Below, one piece after another: positions 32,101 through 34,897 of a DNA stretch of 34,897 nucleotides. How positions within the stretch are numbered: the first letter of the stretch is position 1; every line of letters starts with the position of its first letter. The DNA lies in assembly GCF_000003605.2 (NCBI RefSeq), contig NW_003111970.1:978422-1013318 (forward strand), given 5' to 3'. The position numbers and the translations under genes were made by a program. The DNA comes from Saccoglossus kowalevskii (Eukaryota > Hemichordata > Enteropneusta > Harrimaniidae). Under the pieces are notes generated by a model. The model worked only from the letters and a program-made list of their open reading frames with translations, ran no database searches and was not told the origin of the DNA.

Positions 32101-34389
32101 TATTTTCACTGATCTTTTATGAGTTTAATGTGAAATATAGGAAAAAAAGTATATTCGCTGGATTTTATTTTCACGGAATCATCCCTTCAGCGAAAATAGC
32201 AAAAATAAATTCCAAGCGAAAATAAAGTATTCTACAGTATTTGATGTGGGTTTCTTATGATGTGCAGCTGCATTATTTTTAACATACTAAAATATGATTT
32301 ATTTATTTCTTTTCAATTGTATTTCATTTGGAGCTATACCCAGCACTGTATGTATTACATTACAGGTCTTGTTCATCTGTTTTTTTCTGTATTCTCGGGC
32401 GCTGACATCAGGGCATTTTCACTGCCGTGCAACCATCACGGTGAAAAATGAAGGCCGAAATTTCAAAAAACTTTGAATAGTTGCTGAGAACTCCCCTGAA
32501 CAGTATAAGATTACCCCTACATGTGCAAAATATATAAATTTGGTTTCTCAAGATTATATCAAAATTGAGTTTGGGCTGATTTCTTGATTTTAGCTATTTT
32601 CACTGGCTCTTCGACAGACGTTCCACAGCAGCTCGCACAGAGCCCATAGAAATATGTGGCACTATGGTGCGTTTTTTAGAATGTTCTGTGACAGCTTCGC
32701 CCCCAAGAATATGATCACAGACTCTTTAGGATAGATTACTATTACTGAAATCAAATCTCATAATGTAGAGAGACTATGCTTTTGAAATTTCTCAAAATTG
32801 TGTATGAGACAACAGGGCAGGTAAAGTTAAAATTGTATTAGCCCTGCTAGAAAGTTACCAGCCGTGCATTAAGAATTATTTTGAAACACTTCTGTTCTCA
32901 TTCATGTAAGTATCACAAACACATTGCACCAACACACAATATGGATAATTTTAAAATTGTTTAATTTTTTTCGTTTCACAATCTTTTTGTCTGCTGCATT
33001 TCAGCTGCAGTATAGTTTCTTATATCCGGTTTCTGTCCGTCATGTTTCCTTTACATCTCTAACATTTTTTCAGAAATTCTGCCGCAGATATATCGATAAA
33101 AAATGGCAGGTTGATGAACAAGTGTCTGTTGAATATGTACATAATTTTTTTTCCTGGTCTGAAAATCTTAATTGGGTCTTTTTCACGATTTTTATCATAA
33201 ATTACCTCTCCCAACAACACTGAGAGAACAACTGAGCATGCTCAGAATAAATAATTAGGTTAGATTGTAATGCTAGGGTTTTCAGTGACGTCATGACCTT
33301 GATCTGAATCAGTGACAGAAATGGACCACAGTGTGGTTTTTGTTTGGTTTTATGAAAACAAAATCTTGAAAAAAAAGTGGTCAGAAATGTTGTATATTAT
33401 ATCTTTAAACTGTAAAAATTGCATTCCATTATAAAGAGCCATCACTGAAATACCTGGTCAGTTGAAGATCAGTGAAAACACTTTGCAGTTACTGTTTATA
33501 AATCTTGGCCAGGCACATTGACACGTGTGGTCTAAATATAGCTTCAGTTGACATGGCTAGTGGATAAATGGGTCATACATGTACTATTACAAATCTCAGT
33601 GGAAACTGTAGAGGGGTGTCAACAAACCCAGGTCCTGGTAATATACAAAGACCTGAATTAACAAAGAAGTCAAGTTGTTATTAAAGATACATCAAGGTTT
33701 ACTCAGATTTATGAATGCAGTTTCTTGAGCATGTATGAGACATAGTTTGGTTGCACTTGTGTACTTTGGGCCTGGGTCAATGGAAGTTTTCAGTTATCAG
33801 TACAATACTAGATTAAGGGAAATCACTTTATGATGAGTTGTACTCACATAGAGTACATATTAATTTAACTGTTTGCAAATGTTCAATGTATTATTTTAAC
33901 ATGAGTATTTTATAATTAAATAACGAGGACTGTGACATTCATGTCTTATATTTAGTAAAATTGCATTTTTAAAATTGTTAATTGAAGCGGACCATGAAAA
34001 AATACAACCAGACCACTGGGCATGTAAGTTTTTAATTTTACCAACCTGACTTGAAAGTTGCCCATCTTGGGCTCGATTTGCAAGTTATGATGGGTAAGTT
34101 CTATTCTATTTCCACAATAGATTTATAACAAGATATCCCATAATACATTTCTCTATTACAGGCGAACGTTTATTTCCTCCTCAGTCTGGTTTGACGTACT
34201 CAGTATGGCTATGTGTTGATAGATTCAGCTCGCCAATTGCCGATCCACACCCAGTACGATTACTTACGATATTAAGGAACATCGCTGCCAGTGATAACCA
34301 CTTCATGTCCTTGTCAATCAGTCTCGCTGCTCAAGATAGAACGCTGGTTGTCAGTACGCAGGAAGGAAGATTGCAACCAACAGCCACTA
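7981..34389 (+). CDS. WDFY3: WDFY3/ALFY, N-terminal part, 20 joined coding exons, 3' incomplete
   Basis: The joined exons give 3535 coding bases, 1178 codons plus one base. The protein follows the vertebrate WDFY3 N-terminus from its first residue, with conserved blocks such as DNALGLMHLR, STLVKCLYLFFDLP, SAITSWCPP, NANYFILESQ, YVPCKELISVSIL, GDDDMGTLLG, ERNQQVMCEAGL and LTRVKCLVSMTTP. WDFY3 is a scaffold for selective autophagy of protein aggregates: its C-terminal FYVE domain binds PI3P, and the protein works with p62/SQSTM1, ATG5 and GABARAP-type proteins. That is family knowledge; the regions responsible lie mostly beyond this window. The part seen here is the helical-repeat N-terminus and the start of a ConA/LamG-like fold. 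All 19 internal junctions are GT-AG and keep the frame without a stop, which argues for an intact gene. The order of conserved blocks matches the vertebrate protein with no missing block I could detect. Paralogues such as WDFY4 are less likely because the identity in exon 1 and exon 19 is specifically WDFY3-like. Confidence 0.95.
8457..8797 (-). mobile_element. GC-rich-ended MITE, copy 1
   Basis: Begins tatcctcagggacggagcta and ends gtccgcatccgagaata. It is the opposite orientation of 21281-21579, sharing 'gctacgtcacaagac' near the left end. Open frames through this copy and the one at 21281 give similar peptides (FLRVxGLCFHR), but only because both cross the same repeat. Confidence 0.7.
9371..9450 (+). 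mobile_element. Possible tRNA-derived SINE remnant
   Basis: tggcacatcaag (A-box-like) and ggttcaaacttt (B-box-like) lie about 38 bp apart on the + strand. There is no second copy or clear tail, so this is weak. Confidence 0.22.
10817..11062 (+). mobile_element. TTAA-flanked MITE (piggyBac-like), copy 2
   Basis: Left end ttca-accttttcaccacca (TTAA with one change), right end tggtggtgaaacgc-ttaa. The core is cttctgaaggaaagtgcaga then ctataatgggactattttgt. At 246 bp it is an uninterrupted copy and serves as the empty-site reference for the nested insertion at 14792. Confidence 0.7.
11641..11764 (+). CDS. WDFY3: WDFY3 exon 2
   Basis: Acceptor ttaattttag ends at 11640; the donor is gtgaat. Encodes residues 62-102 and ends in phase 1. 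Reads VFGASPASDMINKFSDVLQF then TEIRRRASNQST, colinear with the vertebrate protein, where TEIRRRASN is identical. The 3477-bp intron before it is the longest in the window and holds several repeats. A (TGAT)n run starts ten bases after the exon end. Confidence 0.93.
12005..12029 (+). repeat. Poly-T tract, 25 bases
   Basis: Uninterrupted T run in intron 2, too far from the acceptor at 12380 to be its pyrimidine tract. Possibly the tail of a retroelement on the - strand. Confidence 0.8.
12381..12661 (+). CDS. WDFY3: WDFY3 exon 3
   Basis: Acceptor tgttttacag ends at 12380; the donor is gtaaat. Encodes residues 103-196, entering in phase 1 and leaving in phase 0. The conserved core is GWMLLSTLNLLAAGGKTVVD followed by SVPSTLVKCLYLFFDLP. 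A short acidic, Pro-containing stretch (PVPEQEANQQSPDSEF) corresponds to a variable loop in vertebrates. It ends at ERRVLLQKICVQ, matching the LLQKVFVQ block. Confidence 0.95.
12697..13075 (+). mobile_element. Degenerate copy of the AGTCCCCGTT element in intron 3
   Basis: Starts agtcccgttcagacg with the small hairpin ttcagac...gtctgaa, then carries 'catgatggccgaatggcggt' and 'tttgttcaaacttggcac', all seen again in 17143-18052. The right end is not clear. It fills most of the 530-bp intron. Confidence 0.55.
13192..13384 (+). CDS. WDFY3: WDFY3 exon 4
   Basis: Acceptor cacttgcacag ends at 13191; the donor is gtgagt. Encodes residues 197-260 plus one base (phase 0 in, phase 1 out). It begins LLVRLCSHVAPAEELARKDD and contains LLFSAITSWCPP, VPWRKGAAEVL and SRHGLSQTVVHYIH, all aligned to vertebrate WDFY3 without gaps. 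It has no in-frame ATG near its start, so a search for ATG-initiated frames would miss it. Confidence 0.95.
14020..14214 (-). mobile_element. TA-flanked MITE with CTGTAAAAT ends, copy 2
   Basis: About 195 bp, opposite orientation to 2916-3127 and 32028-32239. Left end tactgtaagttactttatttt; right end attattttacagta; interior 'ttttcagcgaaaattaattc'. It lies in intron 4. Confidence 0.75.
14624..15040 (+). mobile_element. TTAA-flanked MITE (piggyBac-like), copy 3, with nested insertion
   Basis: Left end TTAA-cgttttcaccacca, right end tagtggtgaaaagg-TTAA. Compared with the 246-bp copy at 10817 it is about 170 bp longer, because an unrelated segment sits at 14792-14957 between the left arm and the 'aaagaaaagtgcag' core. 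Confidence 0.7.
14792..14957 (-). mobile_element. Nested insertion, probably a LINE/SINE 3' end
   Basis: Bounded by tctaa at 14787-14791 and tctaa at 14953-14957, a likely 5-bp or longer target duplication. It starts with (ATA/AAT)n followed by 'gtgtttattt', which on the - strand reads as a body ending in aaataaacac(tat)n, a common retroelement tail. No coding capacity; family unknown. Confidence 0.5.
15129..15315 (+). CDS. WDFY3: WDFY3 exon 5
   Basis: Acceptor gttttccag ends at 15128; the donor is gtaagaaa. Encodes residues 261-322 plus two bases (phase 1 in, phase 2 out). Conserved blocks are LSPLDIVEMF, FLKDSSEVSNVLLDDFR and QGYLFLTDFMLR. It lies 88 bp downstream of a TTAA-flanked repeat in the preceding intron. 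Confidence 0.94.
15408..15815 (+). mobile_element. Foldback/MITE-like element, copy 2 (hairpin 15688-15813)
   Basis: Same order of blocks as 903-1277, ending in the hairpin ttattacgaggatactgcaa against ttgcagtatctttgtaat. It fills half of intron 5. Confidence 0.6.
16137..16303 (+). CDS. WDFY3: WDFY3 exon 6
   Basis: A T-rich tract and ttttag precede 16137; the donor is gtaaatca. Encodes residues 323-378 plus one base (phase 2 in, phase 1 out). It reads RLEQMKTDESGDALRNLVLL and ends with NGAPFQQPGFTVPQPTGRG, matching the vertebrate GAPFLLPGFAVPQP block. A run of 14 C lies 19 nt beyond the donor. Confidence 0.93.
16323..16336 (+). repeat. Run of 14 C in a pyrimidine-rich stretch
   Basis: Part of a C/T tract at about 16315-16370, 19 nt past the exon 6 donor. 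The - strand is G-rich. It is also a likely site of length error in sequencing. Confidence 0.85.
17143..18052 (+). mobile_element. Repeat element with 10-bp perfect inverted ends AGTCCCCGTT
   Basis: agtccccgtt at 17143-17152 and aacggggact at 18043-18052 are exact inverted repeats about 910 bp apart. Just inside the left end is a hairpin, ttcagacgtagtctgaa. The interior has diverged tandem blocks of roughly 150-200 bp, each with 'ttgttcaaa(c/t)tt' and 'caaaatggccgactggtggc'-type sequence. No open frame of note. Confidence 0.6.
18376..18776. repeat. Tandem array, three units of 134 bp
   Basis: Unit starts (gaatttatatttkt) at 18389, 18523 and 18657 give a period of 134 bp. The units are nearly identical; the third has small deletions near its end (tgaaaaaggattg). 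Each unit contains 'gcgctgaaatggacatttat' and 'agccacaccccctcctgcca'. The overlapping - strand frames with the repeating peptide are artefacts of this array. Confidence 0.9.
19467..19522 (+). CDS. WDFY3: WDFY3 exon 7 (56 bp)
   Basis: This is the smallest exon in the window. The acceptor is tatggtag with a weak pyrimidine tract; the donor is gtaagaag. It completes a Gly codon and encodes VSVRNMQAFQVLQTVFLK (residues 379-397), matching the vertebrate SVRNVQAFAVLQNAFLK. Phase 1 in and phase 0 out join neatly to exons 6 and 8. It is too short to stand out as an open frame and is recognised only by homology and splice phase. Confidence 0.9.
19564..20010. mobile_element. Long-inverted-repeat MITE in intron 7
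   Basis: Left end gggaagtaaccaaaatcaaa then ctggtcggtt; right end aaccgaccgactagtttgat then tttggtcctttccc, an imperfect inverted repeat of about 35 bp. The 447-bp body is more GC-rich than its surroundings. It starts 42 bp after exon 7. No transposase. Confidence 0.65.
20521..20667 (+). CDS. WDFY3: WDFY3 exon 8
   Basis: Acceptor tatttttcag ends at 20520; the donor is gtaatg. Exactly 49 codons, phase 0 at both ends (residues 398-446), so skipping it would keep the frame. It contains SDNANYFILESQNTISQFVE, close to identical with the vertebrate ADNANYFILESQHTLSQF. Confidence 0.95.
20910..21120. mobile_element. TA-flanked MITE with CTGTAAAAT ends, variant subfamily
   Basis: tactgtaaaatg at the left and cattttacagta at the right (perfect 12-bp inverted repeat), 211 bp. 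The interior uses 'ttcactgggttttaattt' and its inverse 'aaattaaaacccagtgaa' rather than the 'ttttcgctg' motif of the other copies. Confidence 0.75.
21281..21579 (+). mobile_element. GC-rich-ended MITE, copy 2 (best preserved)
   Basis: tatcctcgggggcgga and tccgcccccgaggata are perfect 16-bp inverted ends, 299 bp apart, with TA at both extremities. A second inner hairpin, ttcaccgcctggcaaccgga then ggcggtgaa, is present. It is the reference copy for 8457-8797 and 32390-32711. Confidence 0.8.
21621..21718 (+). CDS. WDFY3: WDFY3 exon 9
   Basis: Acceptor ctttttacag ends at 21620; the donor gtaagt begins at 21719. Encodes residues 447-478 plus two bases (phase 0 in, phase 2 out). It contains FVVMHLNYVPCKELISVSIL, which matches the vertebrate YIPCKELISVSILLK block. 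A GC-rich-ended MITE finishes 41 bp upstream of the acceptor. Confidence 0.94.
21719..22881 (+). other. Intron 9 (1163 bp), no recognised element
   Basis: AT-rich intron. It contains a perfect 16-bp palindrome ggtatatatatatacc at about 21857-21872. I see no MITE ends, tandem array or coding block in the rest. Confidence 0.6.
22882..23054 (+). CDS. WDFY3: WDFY3 exon 10
   Basis: Acceptor ctggtttgcag ends at 22881; the donor is gtgagtga. Encodes residues 479-536 plus one base (phase 2 in, phase 1 out). Blocks are CSIAAMKSLL, KDVYREVGLLEVMVTCLHRY and AALLKDP. The tail MEPVVEDG is the variable acidic loop seen in vertebrates. The first unit of a four-copy tandem array begins 12 nt after the exon. 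Confidence 0.94.
23067..23625 (+). repeat. Tandem array, four units of about 134-144 bp, in intron 10
   Basis: Units begin gaaagattac at 23067, 23211, 23353 and 23487. Each carries 'gatacagccaatcagagaac' and 'accttgctttcagtgta' and ends in 'gaattctaaaaat' with a variable A-run. Units 3 and 4 lack the 'attgtagg' segment present in 1 and 2. The A-rich unit ends suggest expansion of a retroposed or slippage-prone sequence. Confidence 0.9.
24218..24319 (+). CDS. WDFY3: WDFY3 exon 11
   Basis: Acceptor atatttacag ends at 24217; the donor is gtaagtag. Encodes residues 537-570 plus one base (phase 1 at both ends). It reads VEVDENQQTLAFLTMDAMTI then LLSVNANNA, corresponding to vertebrate EDQKHLALLVMETLTVLLQGSNTNAG. 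Similarity is moderate, but the position, phase and flanking exons are decisive. Confidence 0.9.
24560..24760 (-). mobile_element. Possible tRNA-derived SINE remnant
   Basis: Read on the - strand, tggtgcaatgattagc (A-box-like, 24738-24753) is followed about 20-30 nt later by tttcaaatttgattcccg (B-box-like, 24702-24719), with an unrelated body beyond. No clear target duplication is seen. It is too decayed to be a tRNA gene. Confidence 0.35.
25139..25332 (+). CDS. WDFY3: WDFY3 exon 12
   Basis: Acceptor atttcacag ends at 25138; the donor is gtgagtga. Encodes residues 571-635 (phase 1 in, phase 0 out). It contains VFRESGGARCIHNLVPYLQC, GGDDDMGTLLGMMHSAP and LQFKTDILQ, strongly conserved with the vertebrate protein. 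Confidence 0.95.
25333..26465 (+). other. Intron 12 (1133 bp)
   Basis: Mostly unremarkable AT-rich sequence. The one recognised element is the foldback hairpin at 26044-26130. The 103-codon frame at 25553-25864 shows no recognisable domain. Confidence 0.6.
26044..26130 (+). mobile_element. Foldback hairpin, copy 3 (hairpin only)
   Basis: attattgcgaggataccgaa at the left and ttgtggtattttcatgatac at the right match the hairpin of 1147-1266 and 15688-15813, without the left-hand block found in those two. Confidence 0.5.
26466..26604 (+). CDS. WDFY3: WDFY3 exon 13
   Basis: Acceptor cttctcag ends at 26465; the donor is gtaagtcc. Encodes residues 636-681 plus one base (phase 0 in, phase 1 out): ALLFVLRDSHRCRTVFRKVG, GFVYVMSVLVSME, then a divergent NAPWDT end. 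The vertebrate counterpart reads ALLSVLRESHRSRTVFRKVG. It has no early ATG and is visible only by homology. Confidence 0.95.
26605..27234 (+). other. Intron 13 (630 bp), nothing recognised
   Basis: AT-rich, with no inverted-end element, tandem repeat or coding block that I can see. Confidence 0.55.
27235..27335 (+). CDS. WDFY3: WDFY3 exon 14
   Basis: Acceptor tttgttgcag ends at 27234; the donor is gtgagt. Encodes residues 682-715 (phase 1 in, phase 0 out): VLQLLHIVFQTLTSAMRHEP and ANAKFFASE, matching vertebrate VFELLHTVFCTLTAAMRYEP and ANSHFFKTE. Confidence 0.94.
27390..27796 (+). mobile_element. TTAA-flanked element with triplicated left end (intron 14)
   Basis: TTAA-CCCTTTGAGC at 27577 and GCTCAAAGGG-TTAA at 27796 are perfect inverted ends with TTAA at each side, a 220-bp element of piggyBac-like form. 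Upstream, two further copies of the left 90 bp start at 27390 and 27484 (ttaatcctttgggc and ttaaccatttgagc), giving a period of about 93 bp. Confidence 0.75.
28143..28291 (+). CDS. WDFY3: WDFY3 exon 15
   Basis: Acceptor tgtatcttag ends at 28142. Two overlapping donors are possible (gtgtga at 28290 and gtgagt at 28292); only the second keeps the frame into exon 16 and fits the consensus better. Encodes residues 716-764 plus two bases. Blocks are YESLTDAIRLLGCF and LPSNTQPF, the latter shared exactly (PSNTQPF) with vertebrates. Confidence 0.92.
28641..28726. mobile_element. Fragment of the CTGTAAAAT-type MITE
   Basis: 'caaattgaaacccagcaaat' followed by 'aattaatgcatttacag' resembles the right end of 20910-21120. 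The left end is lost. Confidence 0.4.
28729..29002. repeat. Perfect tandem duplication, 2 x 137 bp
   Basis: 28729-28865 and 28866-29002 appear identical base for base, each starting tgaacatttaaaattgaaat and ending gggaacaacgcacg. A third partial start (tgaaca) follows at 29003. It lies in intron 15. Confidence 0.92.
29003..29686 (+). other. Remainder of intron 15, nothing recognised
   Basis: AT-rich sequence leading to the exon 16 acceptor. No repeat ends or coding block seen. Confidence 0.5.
29687..29773 (+). CDS. WDFY3: WDFY3 exon 16 (87 bp)
   Basis: Acceptor tttttcattag ends at 29686; the donor is gtaagc. Encodes residues 765-793 plus two bases (phase 2 at both ends). It reads NNETIGPDLRSACLLFRCLY then DMAIDAFE, corresponding to the weaker vertebrate block LFIYLYKVATDSFD. 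Both splice phases fit its neighbours, and 87 bp is a multiple of three, so skipping would keep the frame. Confidence 0.85.
29879..30068. mobile_element. Candidate MITE with GTGTTCACAC ends (intron 16)
   Basis: gtgttcacac at the left and gtgagaacac at the right are inverted with one mismatch, 190 bp apart. The interior has repeated 'gtgacaacggc' motifs and is more GC-rich than its surroundings. Single copy here. Confidence 0.5.
30284..30557 (+). CDS. WDFY3: WDFY3 exon 17, Ser/Pro-rich linker
   Basis: Acceptor aatttgcag ends at 30283; the donor gtctgt is non-consensus at +3 and +4. Encodes residues 794-885 (phase 2 in, phase 0 out). The first two thirds are rich in Ser, Thr and Pro (for example TPKPSPPASPMRKPQ and SPVRTPVSS) and look disordered, as is the equivalent vertebrate segment. 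It then returns to the conserved IVHPGAVISMVDLLPAV block. Several SP and TP dipeptides are potential phosphorylation sites; that is inference. Confidence 0.9.
30914..31128 (+). CDS. WDFY3: WDFY3 exon 18
   Basis: Acceptor tgtacag ends at 30913 and is followed by AAG, so it is a CAGAAG tandem acceptor. The donor is gtatgt. Encodes residues 886-956 plus two bases (phase 0 in, phase 2 out). It contains SERNQQVMCEAGLPQQLLRR, AVALAEEEHLLHRYLQ and LERLASQALEP, among the best-conserved stretches of the N-terminal region. Confidence 0.95.
31547..31983 (+). CDS. WDFY3: WDFY3 exon 19, end of helical region and start of ConA-like domain
   Basis: This is the largest exon here (437 bp). Acceptor atctttcag ends at 31546; the donor is gtgagg. 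Encodes residues 957-1102 plus one base (phase 2 in, phase 1 out). It opens DFLRLGKPLCCMAWDEK, then has a poorly conserved linker with a cysteine cluster (residues 1008-1025). It then enters LTRVKCLVSMTTPRDVRLHG and FVEFDMSAEGFGCLYLPS, nearly identical to vertebrates, ending in GGIGSGE. The open frame extends back to 31425, but that part is intron, since acceptor phase and homology both start at 31547. Confidence 0.95.
32028..32239 (+). mobile_element. TA-flanked MITE with CTGTAAAAT ends, copy 3
   Basis: tactgtggaatactttatttt at the left and aaaataaagtattctacagta at the right, 212 bp, the same length and orientation as 2916-3127. It starts only 45 bp after exon 19. Confidence 0.8.
32390..32711 (+). 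mobile_element. GC-rich-ended MITE, copy 3 (diverged)
   Basis: tattctcgggcgctgacatc at the left and cttcgcccccaagaata at the right. The interior follows 21281-21579 (ggcattttcac, aaatttggtt, gacgttccac) with many changes. Same orientation as that copy. Confidence 0.7.
32712..34161 (+). other. Remainder of intron 19, little recognised
   Basis: AT-rich. Near 33922-33931, aacgaggact followed by gtgacattcatg resembles the right end of the element at 17143-18052 (aacggggactgtgccatacatg), so a decayed copy may end there. Otherwise nothing. Confidence 0.45.
34162..34389 (+). CDS. WDFY3: WDFY3 exon 20, ConA/LamG-like domain (continues beyond window)
   Basis: Acceptor ctctattacag ends at 34161; the donor is gtaagt. 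Encodes residues 1103-1178 plus one base (phase 1 at both ends). It reads GERLFPPQSGLTYSVWLCVD, HPVRLLTILRN and AAQDRTLVVSTQEG, matching the vertebrate GERFFPPPSGLSYSSW and DRSLIVSTKE. In the known protein this is the first half of a jelly-roll lectin-like fold. The last residues (LQPTAT) diverge from the vertebrate LLQNYVDD. The next expected block is not found in the remaining 508 bp. Confidence 0.93.
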
Positions 34390-34897
34390 GTAAGTCACAC
34401 AACAGTTTACAATAGTAGACCACTTCACTGGTTAATCAGTTAAGCCTTTGCTTCATCACTTGGTCAAAAGAGGGCGCTGTGCAATGTGCAATCAATTAAG
34501 CCACACTTTTTTTCATGGTGTGCATACTGACCAGAAAAATATTTTTTTTTTGTCCTTACTGTATTTGCCATTGACAATTCTATAATAGAAGAGGAACTGA
34601 TTTTACCACCAGTCGTACCTCAGTTAAAAGCACTATAGTCGCCGTGTTCAGTATGGGTCCATATGACATGTACAATATATTGTTTCTTAACACAAACTTT
34701 GAATTTTTGGTGGATGATGGCTGATGCTTTTAAAGGATATTCTTGGATGTTGGCACTTGGAGATATCTTTCAATTTATACCTACAAAATACCAAGATGTC
34801 ATCAAATTATCTTTTGTCCTACTCCATGTGTAAGATTATGTTTCATTTTTACAAACATTTTATAAACTTCGAAGACAAAGTTGTCTACAGTACGTCT
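34390..34897 (+). other. Start of intron 20, runs off the window
   Basis: Begins with the good donor gtaagt. I looked for the next WDFY3 block (the DDFSEESS and CGELI region in vertebrates) in all three + frames and do not find it. Confidence 0.6.

Overview
This is a stretch of an animal (metazoan) nuclear genome. It is AT-rich, with short coding exons bounded by GT-AG introns of about 0.35 to 3.5 kb that are loaded with short terminal-inverted-repeat elements. The only gene I can support is the 5' part of WDFY3 (ALFY), a very large BEACH/WD40/FYVE autophagy scaffold, on the + strand. Twenty coding exons (7981-34389) join in one frame with consistent splice phases and encode the first 1178 residues of a protein whose vertebrate orthologue is about 3500 residues. 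The gene runs off the right edge in phase 1. The repeat types and the good but imperfect match to the vertebrate protein suggest a marine invertebrate bilaterian, perhaps a deuterostome such as a hemichordate. The sequence alone does not fix the taxon.

Layout. Positions 1-7961 contain no recognisable coding exon. They hold several decayed MITE-like elements. The first coding exon has a splice acceptor 19 nt upstream of its ATG, so at least one non-coding 5' exon and the promoter lie further left, in this region or outside the window. Positions 7962-34389 hold exons 1-20. They encode the N-terminal helical-repeat (armadillo-like) region, a Ser/Pro-rich linker (exon 17), and the start of the concanavalin A/LamG-like domain (exons 19-20). 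The PH-BEACH, WD40 and FYVE parts lie beyond the window. Positions 34390-34897 are the start of the next intron.

The introns hold most of the other structure. Elements flanked by TTAA (piggyBac-like) include a family with four copies, one of which carries a nested insertion. There is a TA-flanked family with CTGTAAAAT ends, a GC-rich-ended family, a foldback family and several single elements. Tandem arrays include 3 x 134 bp, 4 x about 140 bp and a perfect 2 x 137 bp duplication. There are also possible tRNA-derived SINE remnants. I found no rRNA or tRNA gene, no CRISPR array, no operon and no convincing second protein gene. Nearly all other open frames are shadows of repeats or of AT-rich intron sequence. 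I see no clear novel biological system. The most interesting points are a lineage-specific cysteine cluster in WDFY3, a tandem splice acceptor next to a weak donor, and the dated and nested repeat structure of the introns.
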